This document shows, piece after piece, positions 7,735-13,922 of a stretch of 27,461 bases of DNA. The stretch lies in contig CAVJGK010000007.1 of the NCBI GenBank assembly GCA_963648895.1, positions 1 to 27,461 of the forward strand, written 5' to 3'. Within the stretch, counting starts at the first letter, position 1. Each line of letters starts with the position of its first letter. The notes beneath the pieces were generated by a model. The model ran no database searches, was not told the origin of the DNA, and saw only the letters and a list, made by a program, of their open reading frames with translations. This DNA comes from UBA3210 sp963648895 (GTDB taxonomy: Bacteria; Bacillota_I; Bacilli_A; RFN20; CAG-449). The position numbers and the translations under genes were made by a program.

Positions 7735-9078
7735 ATGAAAGAAGTAAAATTATATAACTCATTATCAAATAAAATTGAAGTATTTAAACCTTTAAAAGAA
7801 GGTGAAGTATCTTGCTATGTATGTGGACCTACAGTATATAACTATGTTCACTTTGGAAATATGAGACCAGTAGTTGTCTTTGATGTATTGAGAAGAATTT
7901 TTATTGAATTAGGATATAAAGTAACATTTATTTCTAACTTCACTGATATTGACGATAAGATCATTAAACAAGCTATTTTAGAAGGCATATCAGAAAAAGA
8001 AGTTGCAGAAAAATACATTAAAGCTTTTGAAGAAGATAGAGAAAATGTCCACGCTTTAAAGCCTGATTATCAACCACGTGTTACTGAAACAATGGATTTA
8101 ATTATTAAATTTGTTGATGACTTAATCAAAAAAGATTATGCATACGAAGTTGATGGTGATGTTTATTTTAGAGTATCCAAAATTGATGATTATGGATGCT
8201 TATCAAAAATGAAGAAAGATGATTTATTAGTCGGTGCGAGAATTGATGAAAATTCTAAAAAAGAATCTCCATTAGATTTCGCTTTATGGAAGAAGACCGA
8301 TACAGGTATTAAATTTGAATCACCATGGTCATTAGGGCGCCCTGGTTGGCATTCTGAATGTGTCGTTATGATTAACTCAATTATTCCTGGTGGAAGAATT
8401 GATATCCACGGCGGTGGATTTGATTTAAAATTCCCACATCATGAAAATGAAATCGCTCAAGAACAAGCTTTAAAAGGACATAAAATCGCGACTTATTGGA
8501 TGCATAATGGCTTTATCAATATCGACAATGTTAAAATGTCTAAATCATTAGGTAATGTCAAACAAGCAAAAGAAATGATCAACCATTACGGTGGCAATGT
8601 TGTTAGATATATCCTTGTCAATTCTTATTATAGAACACCTGTTAATTTCAGCGATGATTTAGCTATCGCAGCTAAAAAAGAATTAGATAAGATTGAACAA
8701 ACATATCAAAAACTTGCAATTCAAATCCAAGTTAAAGGTGGAAATGTTGTATCATTTGATGGTAGCTTAGAACATGAAAAATTCTTAGATGCATTATGTG
8801 ATGATTTAAATACACCTAATGCTTTAACTGAATTATATGCGTTAGTAAAAGAAGCAAATATTGCTTTAAGAAATCCTCAAATAAGCGTTGAAGAATTAGA
8901 AACTAAATTCTTCACATTAAAGAAAGAATTAGAAATCTTAGGATTAGTATTTGACACACATATCTTAAGCGATGATGATAAAGAATTATTTAATAAATAT
9001 AATAAAGCAAGAAGCGAAAAAGACTTCGAACATGCTGATATTTATCGTAAAGAATTAATGGAAAGAAAGATTTTATAA
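7735..9078 (+). CDS. cysS: Cysteinyl-tRNA synthetase
   Basis: This class I enzyme attaches cysteine to tRNA-Cys in the cytoplasm. The 447-residue length is normal or slightly short. The zinc ligands are C30 in YVCGPTVY, C209 in GWHSEC, and H235 and E239 in FPHHENE. The HIGH-type signature is HFGNMRP (39-45) and the second signature is KMSKS (267-271). The ribosome binding site is GGAGAT eight bases before the ATG. In B. subtilis the next genes are mrnC (mini-ribonuclease III) and rlmB; here rlmB follows directly one base after the stop and mrnC is absent from this position. The cysS leader is too short for a T-box, so amino-acid-responsive control of that kind is not seen. Confidence 0.97.
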   Translation: MKEVKLYNSLSNKIEVFKPLKEGEVSCYVCGPTVYNYVHFGNMRPVVVFDVLRRIFIELGYKVTFISNFTDIDDKIIKQAILEGISEKEVAEKYIKAFEEDRENVHALKPDYQPRVTETMDLIIKFVDDLIKKDYAYEVDGDVYFRVSKIDDYGCLSKMKKDDLLVGARIDENSKKESPLDFALWKKTDTGIKFESPWSLGRPGWHSECVVMINSIIPGGRIDIHGGGFDLKFPHHENEIAQEQALKGHKIATYWMHNGFINIDNVKMSKSLGNVKQAKEMINHYGGNVVRYILVNSYYRTPVNFSDDLAIAAKKELDKIEQTYQKLAIQIQVKGGNVVSFDGSLEHEKFLDALCDDLNTPNALTELYALVKEANIALRNPQISVEELETKFFTLKKELEILGLVFDTHILSDDDKELFNKYNKARSEKDFEHADIYRKELMERKIL

Positions 9079-9079
9079 T

Positions 9080-9811
9080 ATGAAAGAATATATTTTTGGT
9101 AAAAACACTCTAGCGAATGCTTTAAAAAATAATCAATCTATTAAAATTGTTTATATGAGTCCTTCTTTTCAAGATGAAAGAGTCTCTAAATTATTAAAAG
9201 AAAAAAATATTCCTTATGAAATAAAACAAAATAATGCTTTAAGCGCATTAGTTGGTAAAGATAAAAACCATCAAGGAATTGTCGCAGAAGTAGAAGAATA
9301 TCATTATCTAACTTTAGAAGAAATGATATCAAATTTAAAAAATAAAGAAAATCCATTATTAGTGATGCTTGATGGACTTGAAGATCCTCATAACCTAGGC
9401 GCAATATTAAGAAGTGTTGATGCTTTAGGTGGTGATGGAGTAATTATCGGTGCGAATAGACAAGTTAGATTGAATTCAACAGTCGCAAAAGTATCAACAG
9501 GTGCGATTGAATATGTCCCTTGCGCAATGGTTACTAATTTAAATCAAGCAATTCAAAAATTAAAAGATGCAGGATATTGGATCGTATGTTCTGATGGTGA
9601 AGCAAAACTTGATTATCGCCAAGTCGATTACAATATGAAGACATGTTTAATAGTTGGTTCAGAAGGATTCGGCGTATCTAAATTACTTCTTAAAAATAGT
9701 GATTTTGTCGTTAAAATCCCAATGGTTGGCCATGTTAATTCCCTTAATGCATCAGTTGCTTGCGCATTATTTCTAGCTCAAATTTATAACTGGAGGAATC
9801 CTATCAAATGA
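9080..9811 (+). CDS. rlmB: 23S rRNA 2'-O-methyltransferase (RlmB/SpoU family)
   Basis: RlmB-type enzymes methylate the ribose of a conserved guanosine in 23S rRNA using S-adenosylmethionine. The 243-residue protein has an N-terminal substrate-binding domain (about 1-75) and a SPOUT knot domain. The three family motifs are present: DPHNLGAILRS with N105 and R111, IVGSEGFGVS (191-200), and IPMVGHVNSLNASVA with N220. It follows cysS by one base and has only a weak GGAAAG ribosome binding site inside cysS, so it probably depends on translational coupling. Its TGA overlaps the ATG of the sigma gene as ATGA. Position and motifs match B. subtilis yacO/rlmB. Confidence 0.95.
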   Translation: MKEYIFGKNTLANALKNNQSIKIVYMSPSFQDERVSKLLKEKNIPYEIKQNNALSALVGKDKNHQGIVAEVEEYHYLTLEEMISNLKNKENPLLVMLDGLEDPHNLGAILRSVDALGGDGVIIGANRQVRLNSTVAKVSTGAIEYVPCAMVTNLNQAIQKLKDAGYWIVCSDGEAKLDYRQVDYNMKTCLIVGSEGFGVSKLLLKNSDFVVKIPMVGHVNSLNASVACALFLAQIYNWRNPIK

Positions 9812-10365
9812 TTAAAGATGAAGAATTAATTTATAATATTAAATTAGGTGAAAGAGAAGCTTTGGAGCTTCTCTTTTTTTCACTTGAGAAAAGAATGCAA
9901 AAAATCTTAAACAAATATAGTTACTTTTTTAAGACTTATAATTATGACAAAGAAGATATTAGACAATTATTAAGAAATTCGATTGTTGCGGCGATTAACA
10001 CTTATTGTGTTGATAAAGGTAAATTTTTCCAATACTGCATTTTTACTTTTCAATCAGAAGTGGCAAGAGTAGCAAGAGAAAATTATCTTGATTTTGAAAA
10101 TCAAAAAATATGTCAATTATCAGATTCAGAAATTGAAAATTATCCGGCAGTAGGTCAATCTACTCCTCCAACACTATGTTATTTAAATTCGACCCTTGAT
10201 GAAATTAAAGGTATTGGTGAAACTGAATATGAAATTATTGTCTTATTAGTTAAAGGATATTCATATGAAGAAATAGGAACCCAATTAAAAATGGATAAAA
10301 AACAAGTTAGTAACAAAATTGAAAAAGTTAGAAGATATATGAAAGTTAAAAATAAAGAAAAATAA
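9808..10365 (+). CDS. sigH: Divergent SigH-like RNA polymerase sigma factor
   Basis: A 185-residue sigma-70-family protein in the conserved sigH position, between rlmB and rpmG. The N-terminal DEELIYNIKLGEREALELL aligns with the opening of sigma region 2 in B. subtilis SigH (EQVIEKVHVGDSDALDYLI, recalled from memory). YDKEDIRQLLRNSIVAAI corresponds to region 2.1-2.2. The C-terminal ETEYEIIVLLVKGYSYEEIG and the following helix form a region 4 helix-turn-helix. Region 2.3-2.4 is poorly conserved, so promoter preference is not predictable. A GGAGG ribosome binding site lies in the end of rlmB. An 11-bp terminator-like hairpin sits within codons 15-25. In spore formers SigH drives early sporulation and competence genes; its role here is unknown. 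Confidence 0.72.
   Translation: MIKDEELIYNIKLGEREALELLFFSLEKRMQKILNKYSYFFKTYNYDKEDIRQLLRNSIVAAINTYCVDKGKFFQYCIFTFQSEVARVARENYLDFENQKICQLSDSEIENYPAVGQSTPPTLCYLNSTLDEIKGIGETEYEIIVLLVKGYSYEEIGTQLKMDKKQVSNKIEKVRRYMKVKNKEK
9851..9880 (+). terminator. Terminator-like hairpin inside the sigma gene
   Basis: Bases 9851-9861 and 9866-9876 are perfectly complementary (core AGAGAAGCT / AGCTTCTCT). The loop is TTGG, and seven T residues run from 9874 to 9880. It has the form of a strong intrinsic terminator, although it lies 43 bases into an intact coding frame whose encoded residues (GEREALELL) look conserved. Confidence 0.65.
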
Positions 10366-10374
10366 TAATTTTTA

Positions 10375-10403
10375 TTGCGATTATTTTTTCTTGCGCTTAT
10401 AAT
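10375..10403 (+). promoter_or_regulatory. Promoter of rpmG-secE-nusG
   Basis: TTGCGA (10375-10380) and TATAAT (10398-10403) are spaced by 17 bp, directly after the sigma gene. It gives the rpmG-secE-nusG unit its own start, independent of the hairpin at 9851-9880. Confidence 0.65.
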
Positions 10404-10437
10404 GTTTTTAGAATTTTAAAATAGGAGGGTGAATTAG

Positions 10438-10587
10438 ATGAGAGAAAAAGTTATTTTAATATGCTCAAAATGCCTATCAAGAAATTACACAACTACAAAG
10501 AAAAAAGATGCAGTTTCTCAAAGATTAGAACTTAAGAAATTCTGCCCAAAATGTAATCAACAAACATTACATAAAGAATCAAAATAG
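10438..10587 (+). CDS. rpmG: Ribosomal protein bL33
   Basis: A 49-residue protein beginning MREKVILICSKC. It has two zinc-binding pairs, CSKC and CPKC, so it is the zinc-containing (C+) form of L33 of the large ribosomal subunit. The segment YTTTKKK and the basic C-terminus are typical. An AGGAGGG ribosome binding site precedes the ATG. It occupies the same place as rpmGB before secE in B. subtilis. Being short, it is easily missed by length-filtered gene calling. Confidence 0.93.
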   Translation: MREKVILICSKCLSRNYTTTKKKDAVSQRLELKKFCPKCNQQTLHKESK

Positions 10588-10603
10588 AAAGGATTAATTG
10601 GCG

Positions 10604-10852
10604 ATGAATAAAATCAAAAGATATTTCAAAGGTGTCATAGAACAAGCACATATGGTTAGATGGCCTTCTAAGAAAGAATTATTTAAGGCTGTCGGTGTTG
10701 TTTTAACTGTTGTTATTATCGCGGCAGTTGCATTATCTTTAAGTGATTTATTAATTAGTAATTTATTAAAGATGCTAGAAAATCAAATGCCAAGTAGCTC
10801 AAATTCTGAAGAAGAAGTTGAAGCACTTATCAATCTCATCACATTATTATAG
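10604..10852 (+). CDS. secE: Preprotein translocase subunit SecE
   Basis: An 82-residue protein with one membrane helix (about residues 29-55), preceded by the amphipathic, basic SecE signature QAHMVRWPSKKELFKAV. It clamps SecY in the SecYEG channel. A TTG two codons upstream (10598) is also in frame, but the GAAAGGA ribosome binding site is better spaced for the ATG at 10604. The acidic, Ser-rich C-terminal tail of about 20 residues after the helix is longer than in many short SecE proteins. It lies between rpmG and nusG, the usual bacterial order. Confidence 0.93.
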   Translation: MNKIKRYFKGVIEQAHMVRWPSKKELFKAVGVVLTVVIIAAVALSLSDLLISNLLKMLENQMPSSSNSEEEVEALINLITLL

Positions 10853-10872
10853 GAAAAAGGGGTTAAGTAATT

Positions 10873-11427
10873 ATGGAAGAAAAATTAGAAGAAAAACAAT
10901 GGTATGCAGTTAATACATATTCAGGTCACGAAAACAAAGTAAAAGAAAACTTAGAAATCAGAATTAAGACTCAAAACTTAGAAAATTATATTTTTAGAGT
11001 CATTGTTGCAGAACAAGAAGTTCCTGTAATGAGAAATGGTAAGCCTACAGGTAAAACAAAGATGAAAAATCTTTATCCAGGTTATATCTTTGTTGAAATG
11101 ATTATGACAGATGATGCTTGGTTCATCGTTAGAAATACTCCAGGTGTCACAGGCTTCGTTGGATCAAGTGGTGGTCACGCAAAACCTTTCCCAATTACAA
11201 GAGAACAAATCGAACCAGTCTTAAAGAGAACAGGCGAAGTTGATGAAGAAATGTATACTAACTACAAAGTTGGTGATACAGTTAGAATTCTTTCAGGTTC
11301 ATTTGAAGGCGTTGAAGGACCAATTGATAACATCAATCAACAAACTGGAGAAGTTACAGTTATGGTTAACTTCTTTGGTAGATTAACTCCAGTTACAGTC
11401 ATGTTCGCTGAAGTTGAAAAAATCTAA
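10873..11427 (+). CDS. nusG: Transcription elongation factor NusG
   Basis: A 184-residue protein binding RNA polymerase to control pausing and, with Rho or the ribosome, termination and coupling. The N-terminal NGN domain opens with WYAVNTYSGHENKVKENLE and includes YPGYIFVEM and VRNTPGVTGFVG. The C-terminal KOW domain starts at GDTVRILSGSFEGVEG and ends with FFGRLTPVTV. Length and domain order are standard for the housekeeping form. An AAGGGG ribosome binding site precedes the start. A strong terminator 11 bases after the stop separates it from the ribosomal protein operon. Confidence 0.97.
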   Translation: MEEKLEEKQWYAVNTYSGHENKVKENLEIRIKTQNLENYIFRVIVAEQEVPVMRNGKPTGKTKMKNLYPGYIFVEMIMTDDAWFIVRNTPGVTGFVGSSGGHAKPFPITREQIEPVLKRTGEVDEEMYTNYKVGDTVRILSGSFEGVEGPIDNINQQTGEVTVMVNFFGRLTPVTVMFAEVEKI

Positions 11428-11437
11428 TATTAACTTT

Positions 11438-11462
11438 AAGGTCGCATCGTGCGACCTTTTTT
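11438..11462 (+). terminator. Terminator after nusG
   Basis: AAGGTCGCA (11438-11446) pairs perfectly with TGCGACCTT (11450-11458) around a TCG loop, followed by a T run to 11462. It ends the rpmG-secE-nusG unit. Confidence 0.93.
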
Positions 11463-11516
11463 ATACCTCATCATTACACTTAAAAGTGGATTTTTTGAAA
11501 AATATTTAAAATTTTA

Positions 11517-11545
11517 TTGATAAGTGTTTACAATAAGTATATACT
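11517..11545 (+). promoter_or_regulatory. Promoter of the rplKAJL operon
   Basis: TTGATA (11517-11522) and TATACT (11540-11545) are spaced by 17 bp. Transcription from here would give a structured leader of roughly 125 bases before rplK. Confidence 0.65.
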
Positions 11546-11552
11546 ATTTCAG

Positions 11553-11588
11553 CATGGAGTATTTTCGGGAGTAGAAAATTGTGCCATG
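11553..11588 (+). promoter_or_regulatory. 5' hairpin of the rplK leader
   Basis: CATGG (11553-11557) pairs with CCATG (11584-11588), enclosing an inner ATTTTC/GAAAAT stem. It would form at the very 5' end of the transcript and could stabilise the mRNA or take part in leader control. I know of no named family for it. Confidence 0.4.
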
Positions 11589-11600
11589 AAAAATTGCGCA

Positions 11601-11641
11601 GTGGAAGGACTCTATTACTAAGTAATAAATCCGTTTACCAC
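11601..11641 (+). promoter_or_regulatory. Probable L1-binding autoregulatory structure in the rplK leader
   Basis: GTGG (11601-11604) pairs with CCAC (11638-11641). An AA versus GTTTA internal loop follows, then GGA pairs with TCC and TATTAC pairs with GTAATA. The GTGG-AAGG...TACCAC layout imitates the L1-stalk helices of 23S rRNA, as in known L1 autoregulation of L11-L1 operons. A second copy lies between rplK and rplA. Confidence 0.6.
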
Positions 11642-11676
11642 AGCACGGACTAAAACTAAAATAGGAGGTATGTCGC

Positions 11677-12090
11677 GTGAGTAAGAAAATCGCAAAAGTT
11701 GTAAAACTTGAAATCCCAGGTGGACAAGCTAAACCTGGACCAAAACTTGCATCAGCAGGTATTATGATGCCAAAGTTCTGTACAGACTTTAATGCAAAGA
11801 CTGCAGACAGACAAGGACAAACAGTCCCAGTAATCATTACAGCTTATGAAGACAAATCATTCGATTATGTCATCAAAACAACTCCAGTTGCTGAATTATT
11901 AATGAAAGAAGCTGGAATTAAAAAAGGCTCAAGTAATTCTAAGAGCACAGTTGTAGGAACAATTACAAAAGAACAATTACACAAGATTGCTGAATACAAA
12001 ATGCCAGATTTAAATTGCTATGACGTCGAAGCAGCTGAAAAGATCGTTGCTGGTACAGCTCGTAACATGGGCATTGCAATCAAAGACTAA
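11677..12090 (+). CDS. rplK: Ribosomal protein uL11, shortened proline-rich switch
   Basis: L11 forms the GTPase-associated centre with 23S rRNA and the L10-L12 stalk. The start is GTG at 11677, seven bases after AGGAGGT. An ATG at 11670 directly abuts the ribosome binding site and is followed by an early stop, so it cannot be the start. The protein has 137 residues; the usual length is about 141. The lost residues map to the N-terminal domain: the usual ANPAPPVGPALGQAGVNIM segment appears here as AKPGPKLASAGIMM, removing the PVGP-type part of the proline switch bound by thiostrepton and moved by elongation factors. The C-terminal RNA-binding domain with KMPDLN and GTARNMGI is normal. As far as I recall, similar short forms occur in Mollicutes and relatives. 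Confidence 0.95.
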   Translation: MSKKIAKVVKLEIPGGQAKPGPKLASAGIMMPKFCTDFNAKTADRQGQTVPVIITAYEDKSFDYVIKTTPVAELLMKEAGIKKGSSNSKSTVVGTITKEQLHKIAEYKMPDLNCYDVEAAEKIVAGTARNMGIAIKD

Positions 12091-12093
12091 TTA

Positions 12094-12120
12094 GTGGAAG
12101 GGTAAACCCGCTAGTACCAC
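12094..12120 (+). promoter_or_regulatory. Second L1-binding-like structure, rplK-rplA gap
   Basis: GTGG (12094-12097) and CCAC (12117-12120) enclose AA, a short GGG/CCC hairpin with a TAAA loop, and GCTAGTA on the 3' side. This is the same asymmetric architecture as the leader copy at 11601-11641. It lies just before the rplA ribosome binding site, where bound L1 could block its own translation. Confidence 0.6.
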
Positions 12121-12133
12121 AAGGAGGAAAAAT

Positions 12134-12817
12134 ATGAAGAAAGGTAAGAAGTACGTTGCTGCTGCTGAAAAGATTGATTCATCAAAACTTTATTCAGTAG
12201 AAGAAGCATGTGCATTAGTCAAAGAAACTTCAACAGTTAAATTTGATGCAACTGTTGACATTTCATTCCGCCTAAACGTTGATCCAAAATATGCTGATCA
12301 ACAATTAAGAGGCACAATCGTTCTCCCACACGGAAACGGAAAAACAAAGAAAATTTTAGCTATCACACACAAACATGATGAAGCTAAAGAAGCAGGCGCT
12401 GACTTTGTTGGCGATAAGGATATGCTTGAAAAAATCCAAAAAGAAAACTGGTTCGATTTCGATGTCATCGTCGCTACTCCAGATATGATGGCTGAACTTG
12501 GTAAAATGGGTCGTATCTTAGGTCCTAAAGGTTTAATGCCAAACCCAAAGACTGGTACAGTTACAATGAACATTGGCCAAGCTATTAAAGAAATTAAAGC
12601 AGGTAAAGTTGAATACCGTGTTGACAAAGATGGTAACATCCATTTATCAGTCGCTCGTGTTTCATTCGACACAGCTACAATCGTAGACAACATCAATGCT
12701 GTTATTGATACAATCTTAAAAGTCAAACCAGCATCTGTTAAAGGCCAATATGTTAAAAACTGTGTAATCCACACAACAATGGGCCCAGCTATTAAAGTTA
12801 CATTTAATGGCCGTTAA
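12134..12817 (+). CDS. rplA: Ribosomal protein uL1
   Basis: L1 binds the mobile L1 stalk of 23S rRNA at the tRNA exit site and represses its own operon by binding mRNA mimics. The 227-residue length is standard. Recognisable segments are KFDATVDISFRLNVDPKYAD, the glycine-rich GRILGPKGLMPNPKTGTVT with the conserved MPNPKTGT, and the C-terminal VYG-like TTMGPAIKV. An AAGGAGG ribosome binding site follows the L1-like hairpin at 12094-12120, consistent with feedback control. It is the second gene of the rplKAJL operon, followed by the L10 leader. Confidence 0.97.
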   Translation: MKKGKKYVAAAEKIDSSKLYSVEEACALVKETSTVKFDATVDISFRLNVDPKYADQQLRGTIVLPHGNGKTKKILAITHKHDEAKEAGADFVGDKDMLEKIQKENWFDFDVIVATPDMMAELGKMGRILGPKGLMPNPKTGTVTMNIGQAIKEIKAGKVEYRVDKDGNIHLSVARVSFDTATIVDNINAVIDTILKVKPASVKGQYVKNCVIHTTMGPAIKVTFNGR

Positions 12818-12832
12818 TAACTTATAAAGCTC

Positions 12833-12921
12833 CAATATACCATAGACAGCAACGGCCAAGGGGCTTAATAAGGTTGCCGAGGTAACTATTGAAATATAAA
12901 ATAGGAAAACTCTGTATATTG
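12833..12921 (+). promoter_or_regulatory. L10 (rplJ) ribosomal protein leader
   Basis: The segment contains the hallmark CATAGACAGC ... GGGGCTTAATAAGG ... TTGCCGAGGT elements of the L10 leader RNA that binds the L10-(L12)4 complex. It is closed by a perfect 8-bp stem, CAATATAC (12833-12840) with GTATATTG (12914-12921). The GTATAT arm can pair instead with ATATAC at 12928-12933. No T-run terminator follows, so control of translation or mRNA processing is more likely than attenuation. Confidence 0.85.
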
Positions 12922-12965
12922 ATGCCTATATACTTACAAAAAAACAAAAAAGGAGGTGCCGCAAA

Positions 12966-13451
12966 ATGAATCAAAACGTATTAGAACAAAAGAAGCAAGT
13001 AGTTGAAGAAGTTTCTAATTTAATTAAATCTTCAGGCTCAGTAGTTATTGCTGAATACCGTGGTTTAAAAGTTTCTGAAATCTCAGAATTAAAGAGAACA
13101 CTTTTACAATCAAATGCAAAAATGAATGTTTACAAAAATACATTAGTTGATAGAGCAGTCGATTCTTTAGGTTATTCTGACGCAAAACAATACTTAGAAG
13201 GACCTAACGCTTTATTCAGCTCAGAAGATCCAATTAGTGCAGCAAAAATTGTCGCTAAGTTTGCTAAGACACATGAAAATTTAGTCATTAAAGCAGCAAT
13301 CGTAGATGGCAAAGTAATTTCAAAGGATGATGTTATTACATTATCAAAACTTCCAGACAGAGATGGATTATTATCTATGTTACTCTCTGTATTACAAGCA
13401 CCAGTCAGAAATCTTGCATGTGCAGTTAAGGCTGTTGCAGACAAACAATAA
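12966..13451 (+). CDS. rplJ: Ribosomal protein uL10
   Basis: L10 is the base of the ribosomal stalk. It binds 23S rRNA with L11 and carries L7/L12 dimers on its C-terminal helix. The 161-residue length is normal. The conserved KSSGSVVIAEYRGL-type N-terminus and the YKNTLVDRA and EGPNALFSSEDP segments are present. The C-terminal LLSMLLSVLQAPVRNLACAV provides the L12-binding helix. The strong AGGAGGTG ribosome binding site lies downstream of the L10 leader, which allows feedback by the L10-L12 complex. rplL follows after 24 bases. Confidence 0.96.
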   Translation: MNQNVLEQKKQVVEEVSNLIKSSGSVVIAEYRGLKVSEISELKRTLLQSNAKMNVYKNTLVDRAVDSLGYSDAKQYLEGPNALFSSEDPISAAKIVAKFAKTHENLVIKAAIVDGKVISKDDVITLSKLPDRDGLLSMLLSVLQAPVRNLACAVKAVADKQ

Positions 13452-13475
13452 CAGACCATTAGGAGGAAAAATAAT

Positions 13476-13847
13476 ATGGCAAAATTAACAAATGAAGAAA
13501 TCATTGCATCTGTTAAAGAAATGACAGTTTTAGAATTAAATGATTTAGTAAAAGCAATCGAAGAAGAATTCGGTGTTACAGCAGCAGCTCCAGTAGCAGC
13601 AGCAGCACCAGTTGAAGAAGAAGCAGCAAAAGGACCAACAGAAGTTAGCTTAATCTTAAAATCATTCGGCGCTTCAAAAGTTGGCGTTATCAAAGCAGTC
13701 CAAGCTATCACAGGTTTAGGCTTAATTGATGCTAAGAAATTAGTTGATGCTTGCCCATCAACAATCAAAGAACACATCTCTCCAGTCGAAGCTGAAGAAC
13801 ACAAGAAAGCTCTTGTTGCAGCTGGCGCTGAAGTTGAAGTTAAGTAG
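13476..13847 (+). CDS. rplL: Ribosomal protein bL12 (L7/L12)
   Basis: A 123-residue stalk protein that recruits and stimulates translational GTPases. The N-terminal dimerisation domain (1-30) is followed by an Ala/Pro/Glu-rich flexible hinge (about 38-55). The C-terminal factor-binding domain contains LKSFGASKVGVIKAVQAITGL and GLIDAKKLVDACPSTIKE. It is made in several copies per ribosome, and the strong AGGAGG ribosome binding site fits high expression. A terminator follows 18 bases after the stop, upstream of the methyltransferase and RNA polymerase genes. Confidence 0.97.
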   Translation: MAKLTNEEIIASVKEMTVLELNDLVKAIEEEFGVTAAAPVAAAAPVEEEAAKGPTEVSLILKSFGASKVGVIKAVQAITGLGLIDAKKLVDACPSTIKEHISPVEAEEHKKALVAAGAEVEVK

Positions 13848-13865
13848 TTTTTTGACTTTACAATT

Positions 13866-13899
13866 TAACCTACCCCTCTATTGCTAGGGGTGGGTTTTT
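13866..13899 (+). terminator. Terminator or attenuator between rplL and the rpoBC unit
   Basis: AACCTACCCCT pairs with AGGGGTGGGTT (one G-T pair) around an 8-base loop, followed by TTTT. No promoter is visible in the 23 bases between it and the next gene, so rpoBC probably depends on read-through. That would set ribosomal protein to RNA polymerase ratios, as at the classical rplL-rpoB attenuator. Confidence 0.85.
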
Positions 13900-13922
13900 C
13901 TCAATTTTAAGGGGGTTATCAA

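Noticed and set aside
8335..8345. GGGCGCCC palindrome in cysS
   Set aside because: It encodes the conserved LGRPG segment of cysteinyl-tRNA synthetase, has no loop and no T run.
11544..11837. Open frame antisense to the rplK leader and gene start
   Set aside because: The leader has clear plus-strand regulatory structure, and the antisense peptide has no recognisable features or ribosome binding site.
13172..13804. Long open frame antisense to rplJ and rplL (210 codons)
   Set aside because: It is a shadow of the biased codons of the two ribosomal protein genes and spans both and the gap between them without its own signals.
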